From NCBI GenBank assembly GCA_047602645.1, contig JASGGU010000008.1:1-64000 (forward strand): DNA of 64,000 bases, in the 5' to 3' direction. The notes under the pieces were generated by a model. That model searched no databases and was not told where the DNA came from. It saw only the letters and a program-made list of their open reading frames with translations. Each line of letters starts with the position of its first letter. Position 1 is the stretch's first letter. Positions 8,067 through 16,887 of this stretch are shown in pieces. Position numbers and translations under genes: made by a program. Source of the stretch: JAEYFP01 sp047602645 (GTDB taxonomy: Bacteria; Bacillota; Clostridia; Lachnospirales; Lachnospiraceae).

Positions 8067-8774
8067 ATGGAATTGATTATCCATGAGATCCGAAAAAATT
8101 TTGATAAAAAAGAGGTTCTGAAAGGTGCCTCTTTTACTTTTAAAAAGGGGAAAATTTACGGGCTGCTGGGACGTAACGGTGCCGGAAAAACTACGCTTTT
8201 TAACTGCATTAACGAAGATCTTCGTATTGACAGCGGCAGCTTTGAAATTGATGAGGATGGCATTCGGCGCCCTATCGTGTCCGAAGATATCGGTTATGTC
8301 CTCTCTACGCCCGTGGTGCCCGAATTTCTCACAGAACGGGAATTTTTAAAGTTTTTTATTGATATTAATAAAAAGAAAATGAAAGATATCCGCACAATTG
8401 ATGAATACTTTGATGTCATGCGGATTGACCATGAGGACCGGGACAAGCTGCTCAAGGACTATTCCCACGGAATGAAAAACAAAATGCAGATGTTGGTCAA
8501 TTTCATTGCCAACCCCCACATTCTGTTATTGGATGAACCGCTTACCTCCTTTGATGTTGTTGTTGCGGACGAAATGAAGCAGCTGCTTCGTCAGCTGAAA
8601 GGAGAACACATCATTATTTTTTCCACGCACATCATGGAACTGGCGCTGGATTTATGCGATGAAATTGTCATTTTGAACGATGGGCTTCTGGAAGAAATCC
8701 AGAAAGAAAATCTTGATCATGCCGCCTTCAAGGACAAGATTATTGCGGCCCTGCGAGGTGAAGAGCATGATTAA
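8067..8774 (+). CDS. ABC transporter ATP-binding protein
   Basis: 235 aa from the ATG at 8067, with GGGGTG seven bases upstream; the ATG at 8052 has no ribosome site. It has Walker A (GRNGAGKTT), signature (YSHGMKNKM), Walker B (ILLLDEP) and the H-switch (FSTHIMELA). It pairs with the downstream membrane protein, whose start overlaps its stop. The type resembles exporters of the CcmA/NatA/bacitracin kind. The substrate is unknown. Confidence 0.92.
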   Translation: MELIIHEIRKNFDKKEVLKGASFTFKKGKIYGLLGRNGAGKTTLFNCINEDLRIDSGSFEIDEDGIRRPIVSEDIGYVLSTPVVPEFLTEREFLKFFIDINKKKMKDIRTIDEYFDVMRIDHEDRDKLLKDYSHGMKNKMQMLVNFIANPHILLLDEPLTSFDVVVADEMKQLLRQLKGEHIIIFSTHIMELALDLCDEIVILNDGLLEEIQKENLDHAAFKDKIIAALRGEEHD

Positions 8775-10356
8775 AACCTTTGCCGCTTCTTTCCGGCTGC
8801 GTAATACCTATAAAACCAACAGCATCATTTATATCCTGAAATCTATTCCCCTGATAAAAAAGCTGCTGCCCGGTTCACTGTATGCCAGTACCGAACTGAA
8901 AGCCTTCTCTACTGTTATCAGCATCCTGATGGAGATTGGCTCGGTCTTTCTCGGAAAGGTTCTCTATCTGCTGGCAATGGTCTTCGGCCCTTTGGCCCTG
9001 CTTAAGATCATATTACCCGAGACCTTTGCGCCGGAGGCTTTTGTCCACGTTTTCTTTTTCCTTACCCTGATAGGGGGACTGCTGAATACACATCTGTTCA
9101 ACCCTACCAAGGACAAATATTATGCGATGTTTCTGATGCGCATGGATGCACGGGAATATACCCTGTCCAACTATTTTTACTTTCTTCTGAAAATGGCGGT
9201 AGGGTTTCTTCCGTTTACTTTGTTGTTTGGAGCTTTCGCGGGAATAAGCATAGCAAACCGATTGATTATGCCCCTGCTGGTCTGTGGTGTCAAGCTGATT
9301 TTTGCGGCAATTATACTATATGACTGCCGGGACGGTGAAAAAATCCGCAATGAAAACTTACCTTCTGCAATCGTTTGGTCCGGAACCGTGATTCTGCTGA
9401 TTGCCGCTTATCTGCCGCTTTTCTTTGGGTATTTGATGAACGAAGCAATTTTTTTTGCTCTCAGCGGAGTGATTGTTGCAATGGGAATTTTTTGCCTTAT
9501 ATATATCTGGCAATTTAAAAGGTATCGTTCGATCTATCAAACTCTGCTGACTTCAAATGAAATGGTAATGAATACGGTAACTCCTGCAAAAATAACGCAG
9601 AATACGTACCATAAGAAAATTGAAACGGATTTGAGCCAGACCAGCAGCAAATCAGGATATGCTTATTTCAATGAGCTTTTCATGAAGCGCCATTCTAAAA
9701 TGCTGACCAAGGCCGCCAAGAAAATTGCATTGATTCTGGCGGGACTGCTGATCGCCGCAATAGCGGCAGGATTTTATATGCCTGAAATCAGACTGAAAAC
9801 AAATGAACTGCTGCTGACCTATTTCCCATATTCACTGTTCCTCATGTATTTCGTGAATCGAGGCAAGGGAATAACGGCGGCCTTATTCATGAATTGCGAT
9901 CACAGCATGCTGACCTACCGTATGTACCGGCAGCCCAAAGCTATTTTATCCCTGTTTGCAAAACGGCTGAAATATATCTCCGTAATTAATCTTCTGCCCG
10001 CGGCAATTCTTGCTTTCGGTCTTCCGCTTGTGCTGTATTTCTCGGGCGGGACTAAAAACCCGCTTAATTATTTGATTCTTTTTATCTCAATCTTTGCGAT
10101 GTCCGTGTTTTTCTCGGTCCATACACTGGTGCTCTACTACCTTTTGCAGCCCTACAACGACAAAATGGAGACAAAAAGCCCGGCTTATGTAGTTTTGGAT
10201 GCGGTTACCTATTACGTATGCTTTTCTGCAGCCGGAAAAACGGTATCCACCCTGGCCTTCGGCATCGGCGTTACGGTATTCTGTGTTCTGTATATCATAA
10301 CGGCATTGGTTTTGGTTTATCGCTTCGCTCCAAAGACATTTAGGCTGAGACTTTAA
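8767..10356 (+). CDS. ABC transporter permease, large
   Basis: 529 aa from the ATG at 8767, inside the sequence ATGATTAA that also ends the ATPase gene (8-nt overlap, translational coupling). It has about ten to twelve hydrophobic helices in two blocks separated by a hydrophilic stretch (residues ~265-320). No recognisable permease signature was found, only the fold pattern. With the ATPase it forms a two-component exporter of unknown cargo. It ends 2 nt from the convergent Fur-family gene with no terminator between. Confidence 0.8.
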   Translation: MIKTFAASFRLRNTYKTNSIIYILKSIPLIKKLLPGSLYASTELKAFSTVISILMEIGSVFLGKVLYLLAMVFGPLALLKIILPETFAPEAFVHVFFFLTLIGGLLNTHLFNPTKDKYYAMFLMRMDAREYTLSNYFYFLLKMAVGFLPFTLLFGAFAGISIANRLIMPLLVCGVKLIFAAIILYDCRDGEKIRNENLPSAIVWSGTVILLIAAYLPLFFGYLMNEAIFFALSGVIVAMGIFCLIYIWQFKRYRSIYQTLLTSNEMVMNTVTPAKITQNTYHKKIETDLSQTSSKSGYAYFNELFMKRHSKMLTKAAKKIALILAGLLIAAIAAGFYMPEIRLKTNELLLTYFPYSLFLMYFVNRGKGITAALFMNCDHSMLTYRMYRQPKAILSLFAKRLKYISVINLLPAAILAFGLPLVLYFSGGTKNPLNYLILFISIFAMSVFFSVHTLVLYYLLQPYNDKMETKSPAYVVLDAVTYYVCFSAAGKTVSTLAFGIGVTVFCVLYIITALVLVYRFAPKTFRLRL

Positions 10357-10358
10357 AA

Positions 10359-10772
10359 TCAAGTAGACCTGCAATCCTTGCAAAGCCCAAATATCTCCAA
10401 ATTATGTCCTAAAACCTGAAAATTCTCATCCTCGAGCTTTGGAATAAATTTTTCCATCGGGCAGTTGTCCATTGCGATGATTTTACGGCAATTCACGCAG
10501 ACAGCATAATGCTTGTGCTTGAAACGGTTTAATTCGTACATAGCCATTTCACTATTCATCACATTAATTTTGATTGCTATTCCCTTTTCAACAAAGAGCT
10601 CCAGAACCCGGTAGACCGTGGACATCCAGGCTGCACCCCCGCTTTTTTCTATTTGGGAGCATATATTCACGGCACTTAGGGGCTTGTCAGAATTTTCAAG
10701 TACCGAGAGCACACTTTCGCGCTGCCGTGTTTTCTTGATTCCTGCCGGCCAAATGTTTTGCTTTTCTTTCAC
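10359..10772 (-). CDS. zur: Fur-family metalloregulator, probably Zur
   Basis: 137 aa from the GTG at 10772, seven bases after GGAGG. An in-frame ATG ten codons earlier overlaps that ribosome site. It has an N-terminal winged helix (TRQRESVLSVL; STVYRVLELF), a regulatory metal region (KHKHYAVC) and two structural CxxC pairs (CVNC, CKDC). Fur, PerR and Zur cannot be told apart by motif alone. The call rests on the adjoining zinc-type ABC importer and on a candidate Fur-type box between its two operons. Confidence 0.75.
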   Translation of the reverse strand: MKEKQNIWPAGIKKTRQRESVLSVLENSDKPLSAVNICSQIEKSGGAAWMSTVYRVLELFVEKGIAIKINVMNSEMAMYELNRFKHKHYAVCVNCRKIIAMDNCPMEKFIPKLEDENFQVLGHNLEIFGLCKDCRST

Positions 10773-10896
10773 TGTAGTACCTCCATCCATTCTATATGAC
10801 ACTCAAATGCGTTTTATTCCCATTTAGATGTATTATATAAAGCAACTCGCACAAAGTCAAGGTTTGCAGACATCGCTATCGGACAGAAGACAAGAG

Positions 10897-11718
10897 TTAT
10901 TTACGGTGCGCAATGCGAATGACGGATTGCAGCCTTTTTGAAAGCAAGACCAGCACAAGTACGACAACAGAAATTAAAGCCGTAAATCCGCCGGGCGCCA
11001 CATTCAGATAATATGAAAGAAACAGCCCTGACATGATGTCAATAAAGCTGAAAATGACAGAAAATATCAGGGTAAGCTTGAAGCCCTTCCCTAGCTGCAG
11101 CGCCGTGGCAACAGGAAGCGCAATCATGGAGCTGAGTACCAGTACGCCCACAATTTGAATGGATACGGAAATAGCAGAAGCCACGAGGATTGAAAAAATA
11201 TAATTGATCAGCCGAACCCTTACACCCGCCACCTTGGCAGCCTCTTCGTCATATGCAATATAAATCATTTGATGATATAAAAAAATCAACGTCAGAACGG
11301 AAATCACACTCAGGACCATTACCATGATCATATCAAATCGGGTTACCGTCAGGATACTTCCGAACAAGAAAGAATTTGCATTTGCATGGAGCTTTCCGGA
11401 GCTCATAATCGTAACAGCCGTACCTACACTCAGGGAAAGCACAATTGCGAGGATTAAATCGGTATATTTTTTGAAGTAACTGCGCAGAAATTCAATCAGC
11501 ACGCCGCAGAGGGATGTAAAAATAAATGCACCGAGTATGGGAGGCTGATTACTGATTAAACCGATTGTCACACCGGCCAGCGACGCGTGGGACAAAGCAT
11601 CTCCGATCATCGAATAGCGTCGAAGCACTAAAAAAATCCCGATACACGGGCATAAAATTGAAATAAATACAGACGCGATAATCGCATTTTGCATAAAAGT
11701 ATAACTAAATATTGTCAT
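10897..11718 (-). CDS. znuB: Zinc/manganese-type ABC transporter permease
   Basis: 273 aa with eight or so membrane helices, of the ABC-3 family. Family sequences include LRRYSMIGDALSHASLAGV near the N-terminus and VSIQIVGVLVLSSMIALPVA. It forms the membrane channel for the ATPase encoded upstream, which its start overlaps by 14 nt, and for the divergently encoded binding protein. Zinc is favoured over manganese because of the His-rich loop in that binding protein and the nearby Zur-like regulator. Confidence 0.85.
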   Translation of the reverse strand: MTIFSYTFMQNAIIASVFISILCPCIGIFLVLRRYSMIGDALSHASLAGVTIGLISNQPPILGAFIFTSLCGVLIEFLRSYFKKYTDLILAIVLSLSVGTAVTIMSSGKLHANANSFLFGSILTVTRFDMIMVMVLSVISVLTLIFLYHQMIYIAYDEEAAKVAGVRVRLINYIFSILVASAISVSIQIVGVLVLSSMIALPVATALQLGKGFKLTLIFSVIFSFIDIMSGLFLSYYLNVAPGGFTALISVVVLVLVLLSKRLQSVIRIAHRK

Positions 11719-12382
11719 GGTCTTTCCCTCTGTTATTCAAGAATTCATCCGCATACTGCCGGGGAGTGCAAAGATGTCCGCGTCCGCCCGCCAGATGGTA
11801 GATCAAGGTTGAATTTGAAATAGCGGCGTCCAAATTGTGTTCTACAGAAACAATGGTAACACCGTTTTCCTTGTTTATTCTCTTGATCAAGCCATAAATC
11901 TCCTTTTGACTGCCTATATCTACCCCTGTCGAAGGTTCATCCAGAATCACCAGCTCCGGATTTCCTATCAGTGATCGCGCAATCAATATTTTTTGACTTT
12001 GCCCGCCGGAAAGATCACCCATCAAAGCACCTGTAAAATCAGACATTCCAACCTGTTCAAGTGCTTCGGTTATGATGTTCCTGCCGCTAATCTTTAACAG
12101 CCTGCGATAGGAATTTAATGCTTCCTCTACCGTAATGGGGAAATTAGAATTTGCAAAATCTTTTTTTTGCGGGACATACCCGATTCGCTTTGTCTGTATC
12201 GTAATTCTTCCTGAGGTGGGTTTAAGAAACTTCAATAACAGCCTCATTAATGTACTTTTCCCGCTTCCGTTTTCACCCACTACCGAAATATATTCCCCGG
12301 CATCTATTTCCAAATCAATCCCTTCCAGCACATACGGCGGGGAATCTGTATAGGAAAAGAAAAGATTTTCTGCCTTGATCAT
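11705..12382 (-). CDS. znuC: Zinc-type ABC transporter ATPase
   Basis: 225 aa from the ATG at 12382 (GGAAGGG eight bases upstream); a longer frame to 12430 lacks a site. It has Walker A (GENGSGKST), signature (LSGGQSQK), Walker B (LVILDEPS) and H-loop (VSVEHN). It powers the ZnuB permease. Its promoter is divergent from znuA, and the two share a candidate Zur box. Confidence 0.88.
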   Translation of the reverse strand: MIKAENLFFSYTDSPPYVLEGIDLEIDAGEYISVVGENGSGKSTLMRLLLKFLKPTSGRITIQTKRIGYVPQKKDFANSNFPITVEEALNSYRRLLKISGRNIITEALEQVGMSDFTGALMGDLSGGQSQKILIARSLIGNPELVILDEPSTGVDIGSQKEIYGLIKRINKENGVTIVSVEHNLDAAISNSTLIYHLAGGRGHLCTPRQYADEFLNNRGKDHDNI

Positions 12383-12423
12383 GAATGACACCCTTCCCTT
12401 CTGTAAATACATTTCTTTTGTAC

Positions 12424-12484
12424 TTGACAATTAAATGCTCAAGCACTAACATATATTATAAATGCAAATGAGTTGCAATTGCAA
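12424..12484. promoter_or_regulatory. Divergent znuCB / znuA promoters with Zur-like box
   Basis: Minus strand: -35 TTGCAA (12484-12479), 18-bp spacer, -10 TATAAT (12460-12455). Plus strand: TTGACA (12424-12429), 17 bp, TAACAT (12447-12452). The 7-1-7 palindrome TGCAAATGAGTTGCA (12463-12477) fills the spacer of the minus promoter and sits just after the plus start. It is the expected layout for a Fur-family dimer. A second palindrome, TTGCAATTGCAA (12473-12484), overlaps it. Confidence 0.55.
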
Positions 12485-12509
12485 GTGAATTTTTCAGGAG
12501 GTATTTGAT

Positions 12510-13526
12510 ATGCGAAAAAAATTAGCCGCACTGTTATTATGCCTGATTGCCGCTATGAGCCTTTCAGCCTGCGGCAGCAATCAACAGGTGAATGATCCGG
12601 CAAGTACACCGGAGGAAAACAGTACATCGGAAGAAGACAGTACGCCGGAACAGGCGAAGGTCAAGGTTTCTGTTACCTTCGATGCGATGAAGGAGTTTGT
12701 AGAAGCAGTCGGCAAGGATAAGGTTGAAATTACAACCATGATACCTGCCGGTATGGAAGCACACGACTTCGAGCCCAAAGCACAGGATCTGATCAGTCTT
12801 GGCTCGGCTCAGATCTTTGTGTATAACGGACTCGGAATGGAAGGATGGGTTGAGGAAGCCATCTCTGCCGCCGACAATGCCAATTTGATTACCGTGGAGG
12901 CCTCTGAAGGAGCTGATGTCATAGAAAGAGAAGAATCCTCGGAGGAACATGGTGAAGAAGAACATGACGAAGACGCAGAGCACGAGGAGGAACATGAGGA
13001 CGAGCATCATCACGGAAAGTACGATCCCCATCTGTGGCTGGGTCTAAAGGGCGCACAAACTGAAACGAAGAATATCAAGGATGCCCTTGTTAAGGCAGAT
13101 CCGTCCAATAAAGACTATTATGAACAGAACTGCAGCGATTACATTTCTCAGCTGGAAAGCCTCTATAACGAGTACAGCGGTAAATTTCAGTCCGTGGAAA
13201 AAAAGAGTTTTGTAACCGGACATGCCGCTTTTGGGTACCTTTGCCGGGACTTTGGCCTGGTACAAAGCAGTGTGAGCGATATTTTTGCGGAAGGGGAACC
13301 CACGGCACAGCAGCTGGGCGAGTTAGTTGAATATTGCAGGGAAAACGACGTAACGACCATTTTTGCCGAGGAAATGGTAAGTCCCGAAATATCTCAAACA
13401 CTTGCCAACGAAGTCGGTGCAAAGGTGGAAGTCATTTATACGATGGAAAACGCCCAAGATGATCTGACCTATCTGGAGCGGATGGAAAGCAATCTTTCTA
13501 AAATCTATGACAGCTTAACCATGTAG
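12510..13526 (+). CDS. znuA: Zinc-binding lipoprotein of ABC importer
   Basis: 338 aa. Signal peptide with lipobox LSACGS (Cys about residue 21), so it is anchored on the outer face. It has the cluster A-1 metal-binding fold, with metal-site histidines in MEAHDF, DPHLWL and GHAAF. Between the first two lies a long acidic, His-rich loop (residues ~145-172), typical of zinc rather than manganese binding proteins. The ribosome site is AGGAGG. It is transcribed divergently from znuCB. Confidence 0.92.
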   Translation: MRKKLAALLLCLIAAMSLSACGSNQQVNDPASTPEENSTSEEDSTPEQAKVKVSVTFDAMKEFVEAVGKDKVEITTMIPAGMEAHDFEPKAQDLISLGSAQIFVYNGLGMEGWVEEAISAADNANLITVEASEGADVIEREESSEEHGEEEHDEDAEHEEEHEDEHHHGKYDPHLWLGLKGAQTETKNIKDALVKADPSNKDYYEQNCSDYISQLESLYNEYSGKFQSVEKKSFVTGHAAFGYLCRDFGLVQSSVSDIFAEGEPTAQQLGELVEYCRENDVTTIFAEEMVSPEISQTLANEVGAKVEVIYTMENAQDDLTYLERMESNLSKIYDSLTM

Positions 13527-13550
13527 ACTTATTTTATATAATACTTTTAT

Positions 13551-13599
13551 AAAAAGATCCTAAAATCGGTGTGCCTGACACCAATTAAAGGGTCTTTTT
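13551..13599. terminator. Bidirectional terminator
   Basis: An outer stem AAAAAGATCC / GGGTCTTTTT encloses a second hairpin GGTGT-GCCTG-ACACC. A/T runs on both sides would stop znuA from the left and the FliB-like gene from the right. Confidence 0.7.
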
Positions 13600-13626
13600 A
13601 TCCGTTCCTGTCTGCTTCACAATCAG

Positions 13627-14790
13627 TTATGGATTTCCCAAAAGCAATGCCAGATAACCCCAATCCCAAACTTCCGTTTCAAAACTGTTTCGGAGGTATT
13701 CTTCTATATCTTCGTCATCATAGCCTGTCATGCGGGACAAGATCACAACGGCCTCACGCACATTCTCGTATGCGGCAGCCTTTTCCGGCTCCTCTCCGTT
13801 CTCCTTAACACTCAAAAGCCATATGGAATGCTGTATGGCTGCAAAGGTAAGCACAATCCATTGAAATGCCATAATACTTCCCTTAAAATCACGATCAGGA
13901 TGAAGAAAGCCTCCGTATATTTCATGTTTTAAATATTTGACAAAAAACTCATCCCACGGCTGCAGCACAACTCGCCTGCTCTCCGCCAGATATTCCTCCG
14001 TCAGCCTGATTTCCTCTCCGGAAATACCTTCCGCTGCGGGAACCGTCCTGTCCAGAAATTTCCGATAAAGATTTTCCTTCCGGTAATTTTCAACCAAATC
14101 CAGAAATAATTCATTTCGTTCCATAACGGTATCCGTTTCCTGAAATTCCATCCGATCCACGGTTTGAGAGAGTTCTTTCAAATATGCCGGGCTGCAAAAC
14201 TGCTCCGGTATTGCCTGTTCCTTCCGGCTCTCCCGCCTGTTCCCCGTGTCCAGTTCTTCCGGATTTTTTTCATATAAATCCAGAAGCATAAAAAAGCCCG
14301 CCATAAGCCCCTTTTCCAAAGAAAGCTCCGGACTGTCAAGAAGCATGATCAGCATTTCTCTTACTTCCGATAAGAAAGAAGAATTTTCCGATGGAAAGGT
14401 AATCTGCTCTGTTTCTTTTATAAGGTCAACCACCTCGGGACAGCATGCCGCAAGAGCGTATTCCCTGCGGTCGGAAAAGGCAAGCACCTGCCTGGGAAAT
14501 GCCGCACAGGTTTCAGACAGCATACTGTCCCCAAATTCCAACACCAGACTGCAAAGCTTTTTTTCCGTTAAAAACGGACATTTGCGGTCTTGATTCAAGC
14601 TAATGATCGTTGTATCCTCTTTAACAGTTATAAAGCCGCACAGATTTTTCCCGGCCTGTGTGTTCCCGGTCTGTTTCCAGCGCTCCTGCGTACCTTCATC
14701 CACAGTAATTTTCCACTCCTGACAGCAGGTAATGGGACATTGATCCGCAGTACAATAAAAACTTTCATAAATACTTGATTTCTTATCCAC
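13627..14790 (-). CDS. FliB-like (flagellin lysine-N-methylase family) Cys-cluster protein
   Basis: 387 aa. It has the N-terminal Cys signature of the family (FYCTADQCPITCCQEW), then CGFI, RKCPFL, LCSL and ETCAAFPRQ, then AACCPEV, a probable Fe-S or metal site. In Salmonella FliB methylates flagellin lysines. Here no flagellar gene is visible, so the name describes the family rather than a function. The start is a GTG that shares one base with the yqeY stop (TAGTG), indicating translational coupling. Confidence 0.75.
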   Translation of the reverse strand: MDKKSSIYESFYCTADQCPITCCQEWKITVDEGTQERWKQTGNTQAGKNLCGFITVKEDTTIISLNQDRKCPFLTEKKLCSLVLEFGDSMLSETCAAFPRQVLAFSDRREYALAACCPEVVDLIKETEQITFPSENSSFLSEVREMLIMLLDSPELSLEKGLMAGFFMLLDLYEKNPEELDTGNRRESRKEQAIPEQFCSPAYLKELSQTVDRMEFQETDTVMERNELFLDLVENYRKENLYRKFLDRTVPAAEGISGEEIRLTEEYLAESRRVVLQPWDEFFVKYLKHEIYGGFLHPDRDFKGSIMAFQWIVLTFAAIQHSIWLLSVKENGEEPEKAAAYENVREAVVILSRMTGYDDEDIEEYLRNSFETEVWDWGYLALLLGNP

Positions 14791-15236
14791 TAAGCCAGCA
14801 GTTCTCCCACAATCTTATTTACAAGGGTGCCGTCCGCCTTTCCCTTTACTTTTGGCATCAGCTCCTTCATGACCTTTCCCTTATCCTTACCCGTTGGTTC
14901 CTCAATTCCAAGAGCTTTCAGCACCTCTTCAATCGTCTTTCTGATTTCCTCCTCGCTCATTTCCTCCGGCGCAAATTCCTGATAAACGGCAATCCTTGCC
15001 CTGCATTCTTCAATAATATCCGTTCTGTCTGCCGGTGCAAATTCCATTGTCTCCTTCGTCTGCTTGATCTCCTTCTTGACCACTTCAAACTCTTCCGCTT
15101 CCGTCAACTCTTCTCTTTTATCAATCGCCTTATTTTTTAAGACGGAAAGCAGCATAGAAAGAGCATCCTTTCTGACCTTATCTCTGTTTTTCATTGCCGT
15201 GACCATTTCTCCGCGGACTGTATCAATCATTGACAT
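14790..15236 (-). CDS. yqeY: GatB/YqeY domain protein
   Basis: 148 aa, standard length. It has an all-helical YqeY domain related to the tRNA-binding tail of GatB/GatE, with TVRGEMVTAMKNRDKVRKDA at the start and DGTLVNKIV at the end. It is thought to act on tRNA-dependent amidation or an unknown tRNA step. It is usually next to rpsU, which is absent here. Confidence 0.9.
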   Translation of the reverse strand: MSMIDTVRGEMVTAMKNRDKVRKDALSMLLSVLKNKAIDKREELTEAEEFEVVKKEIKQTKETMEFAPADRTDIIEECRARIAVYQEFAPEEMSEEEIRKTIEEVLKALGIEEPTGKDKGKVMKELMPKVKGKADGTLVNKIVGELLA

Positions 15237-15347
15237 TTTACTTCCACCTTTCTTTTTACAGCTTTTTTCCTATTATAACCCAATTAAATTCGATTGTGTA
15301 GCACCGGCTAATAATTATTTCTTCTTTTATTTTCACTTTCATATTTT

Positions 15348-15872
15348 CTAACAAAAGCTTTTTTCAAGCTCCCCTACCGCTTTTTCGGTCAGCATACGCA
15401 GATCACCTTCAGTCAGGCGGTAGGCTTCAACAGCTTTCGGATCGGCTTTCATGTCTTTGGGCAGCAGATCGGAGATGTAAAGGTCAACAAAAGCTCTTGG
15501 TTCCTTTCCTGTCAGTTTTATGAGATGATTTCTGAGCTGTGGGTTCGGGTTCAGTGAGCCGCCGCTGATAGTGGCAAATCCGTAATCGCACGGGTGTGAG
15601 CTCAAATATTTCATGTAACCCCTCAAAGGAAACGCCGGCTGTCCCATCCATACGGGAGCCACAAAAATCAGGCCGCCATACTGCACCAATGTCTGTGGAC
15701 TTGGAGATACCTCCGGTGCCCTGTTCAGCAAAAGATCCAAAGTAATTCTACCCCAGCCGCGTTTTCGTGGCTCGGTTATTCTGATGTGCTCTGCCTGCAA
15801 CTCCCTCGCAATACTGGCTGCCAAAGCGTCATTGTTTCCGGTTAAAGAGTAGGATATTACTGCAATACGCAT
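15348..15872 (-). CDS. Flavodoxin-like protein
   Basis: 174 aa from the ATG at 15872, with AAAGGAG eight bases upstream; the frame's first ATG lies within that site. The N-terminus RIAVISYSLTGNNDALA is a flavodoxin phosphate-binding loop with one residue more than usual. FVAPVWMGQPAF is the typical second flavin loop. It is a cytoplasmic FMN protein of the quinone or nitro reductase or electron carrier kind. It is the second gene of a TetR-regulated pair. Confidence 0.8.
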   Translation of the reverse strand: MRIAVISYSLTGNNDALAASIARELQAEHIRITEPRKRGWGRITLDLLLNRAPEVSPSPQTLVQYGGLIFVAPVWMGQPAFPLRGYMKYLSSHPCDYGFATISGGSLNPNPQLRNHLIKLTGKEPRAFVDLYISDLLPKDMKADPKAVEAYRLTEGDLRMLTEKAVGELEKSFC

Positions 15873-15896
15873 AAATACTTCTCCTTTCATATTTGT

Positions 15897-16490
15897 TTAA
15901 TTTTTCTTATCCGAAACGTTCTGCATCAAACCCGCCATTGTGAATTCTGCCAGATAATCCAGCACCTTCGGGAAAAATTGCAGACCGATTTCATCCTTAT
16001 GCAGCTCCACGTTGACCAATGCCGAAAAAATAGCCATAATTATTTCCGCATTAATATCCGATCGCATCTTTCCCTTGATCTGCCAGTCTCTGACAATTTC
16101 AATGAAACTGTCATAAAGAAAATCCACATGATCCAAACCGTTCGCTTCTCTGAAGCTCTGTTCAAGTCTTTGAAAAATATCCCGATTGTACCACTCCCTT
16201 AGAATTGGATTTTCCGCCATCCCCTGCTGATTTTTCATGATCAGCTCCTGCATGATTTCCATTGGCCCGCCCTCCGGATCCAGCGAATCCAAAATCCTCC
16301 GTTTAAGTTTTGCATTCTCCTCATTATAGATTTCCATGAACAGCGCATCCTTGGAATCATAATAATTATAAAAGGTTCCTGCTGCCATTCCCGCGCATTT
16401 CATGATTTCCGAAACGCCCGTATCTTTAAACCCTTTCTCCTCAAATAATTCTTTACCGCAACTGTAAATAATTATTTTCTTTTCGTTCAA
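15897..16490 (-). CDS. TetR family repressor
   Basis: 197 aa. The N-terminal helix-turn-helix is clear (FEEKGFKDTGVSEIMKCAG, then AAGTFYNYYDSKDALF). The C-terminal ligand domain is variable. It is followed by the flavodoxin gene 24 nt after its stop, so the pair is one operon. A 16-bp inverted repeat at its own promoter is a clear autoregulatory operator. Confidence 0.92.
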   Translation of the reverse strand: MNEKKIIIYSCGKELFEEKGFKDTGVSEIMKCAGMAAGTFYNYYDSKDALFMEIYNEENAKLKRRILDSLDPEGGPMEIMQELIMKNQQGMAENPILREWYNRDIFQRLEQSFREANGLDHVDFLYDSFIEIVRDWQIKGKMRSDINAEIIMAIFSALVNVELHKDEIGLQFFPKVLDYLAEFTMAGLMQNVSDKKN

Positions 16491-16506
16491 TGTGTTTTCT
16501 CCTATT

Positions 16507-16568
16507 ATAATATGAATGAATTAAATATTATTCATTCATATTATATGAGATCTGTTATATATTGTCAA
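16507..16568 (-). promoter_or_regulatory. Promoter and TetR operator
   Basis: The -35 TTGACA (16568-16563), 16-bp spacer and -10 TATAAT (16546-16541) read on the minus strand. The -10 is the edge of a perfect inverted repeat with 16-bp arms, TATAATATGAATGAAT (16507-16522) and its complement (16531-16546), around an 8-bp spacer. Core half-sites are ATGAATGAAT. Confidence 0.75.
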
Positions 16569-16639
16569 GGATTGTTATTCTTCCTTATTTGACAATACTT
16601 TAACAACATGATAGTATGAGACAATAAGTGAATACCGAC

Positions 16640-16815
16640 AAGTGAAGTTTGTAGGAAAATGGCTGATGCCTGCCGAAGGAGTGACACTCTCAGGTACCCG
16701 GATTGCCGGGTGAGGACTATAAATGGATGTAACTCTGGAGAATCTCATTAATTGAGTGCCGAAGGTGTAAGACCCGCATGCGCGGGTTAATCTCTCAGGC
16801 AAAAAGACAGAGACC
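16640..16815 (+). promoter_or_regulatory. Tandem glycine riboswitch
   Basis: Two aptamers in series. The first has GCCGAAGGAG (16677-16686) then CTCTCAGGTA, with a GC-rich hairpin ACCCGG/CCGGGT. The second opens CTCTGGAGAATCTC, has GTGCCGAAGG, a stem GACCCGC/GCGGGT and CTCTCAGGCAAAAAGAC. These match the paired gcvT-type glycine aptamers with a short linker. It lies upstream of an AGCS symporter, an expected target. Confidence 0.92.
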
Positions 16816-16855
16816 CTTTATGCAGGAATCATTGGGCCTTCTTGCGCTTATTCGG

Positions 16856-16887
16856 AGTCAAACTAAAACTATTAGTTTGACTTTTTT
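16856..16887 (+). terminator. Riboswitch expression-platform terminator
   Basis: AGTCAAACTA (16856-16865) pairs with TAGTTTGACT (16873-16882) across a 7-nt loop and runs into six Ts. It lies 40 nt after the second aptamer and 120 nt before the symporter start, as expected for glycine-controlled readthrough. Confidence 0.75.
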
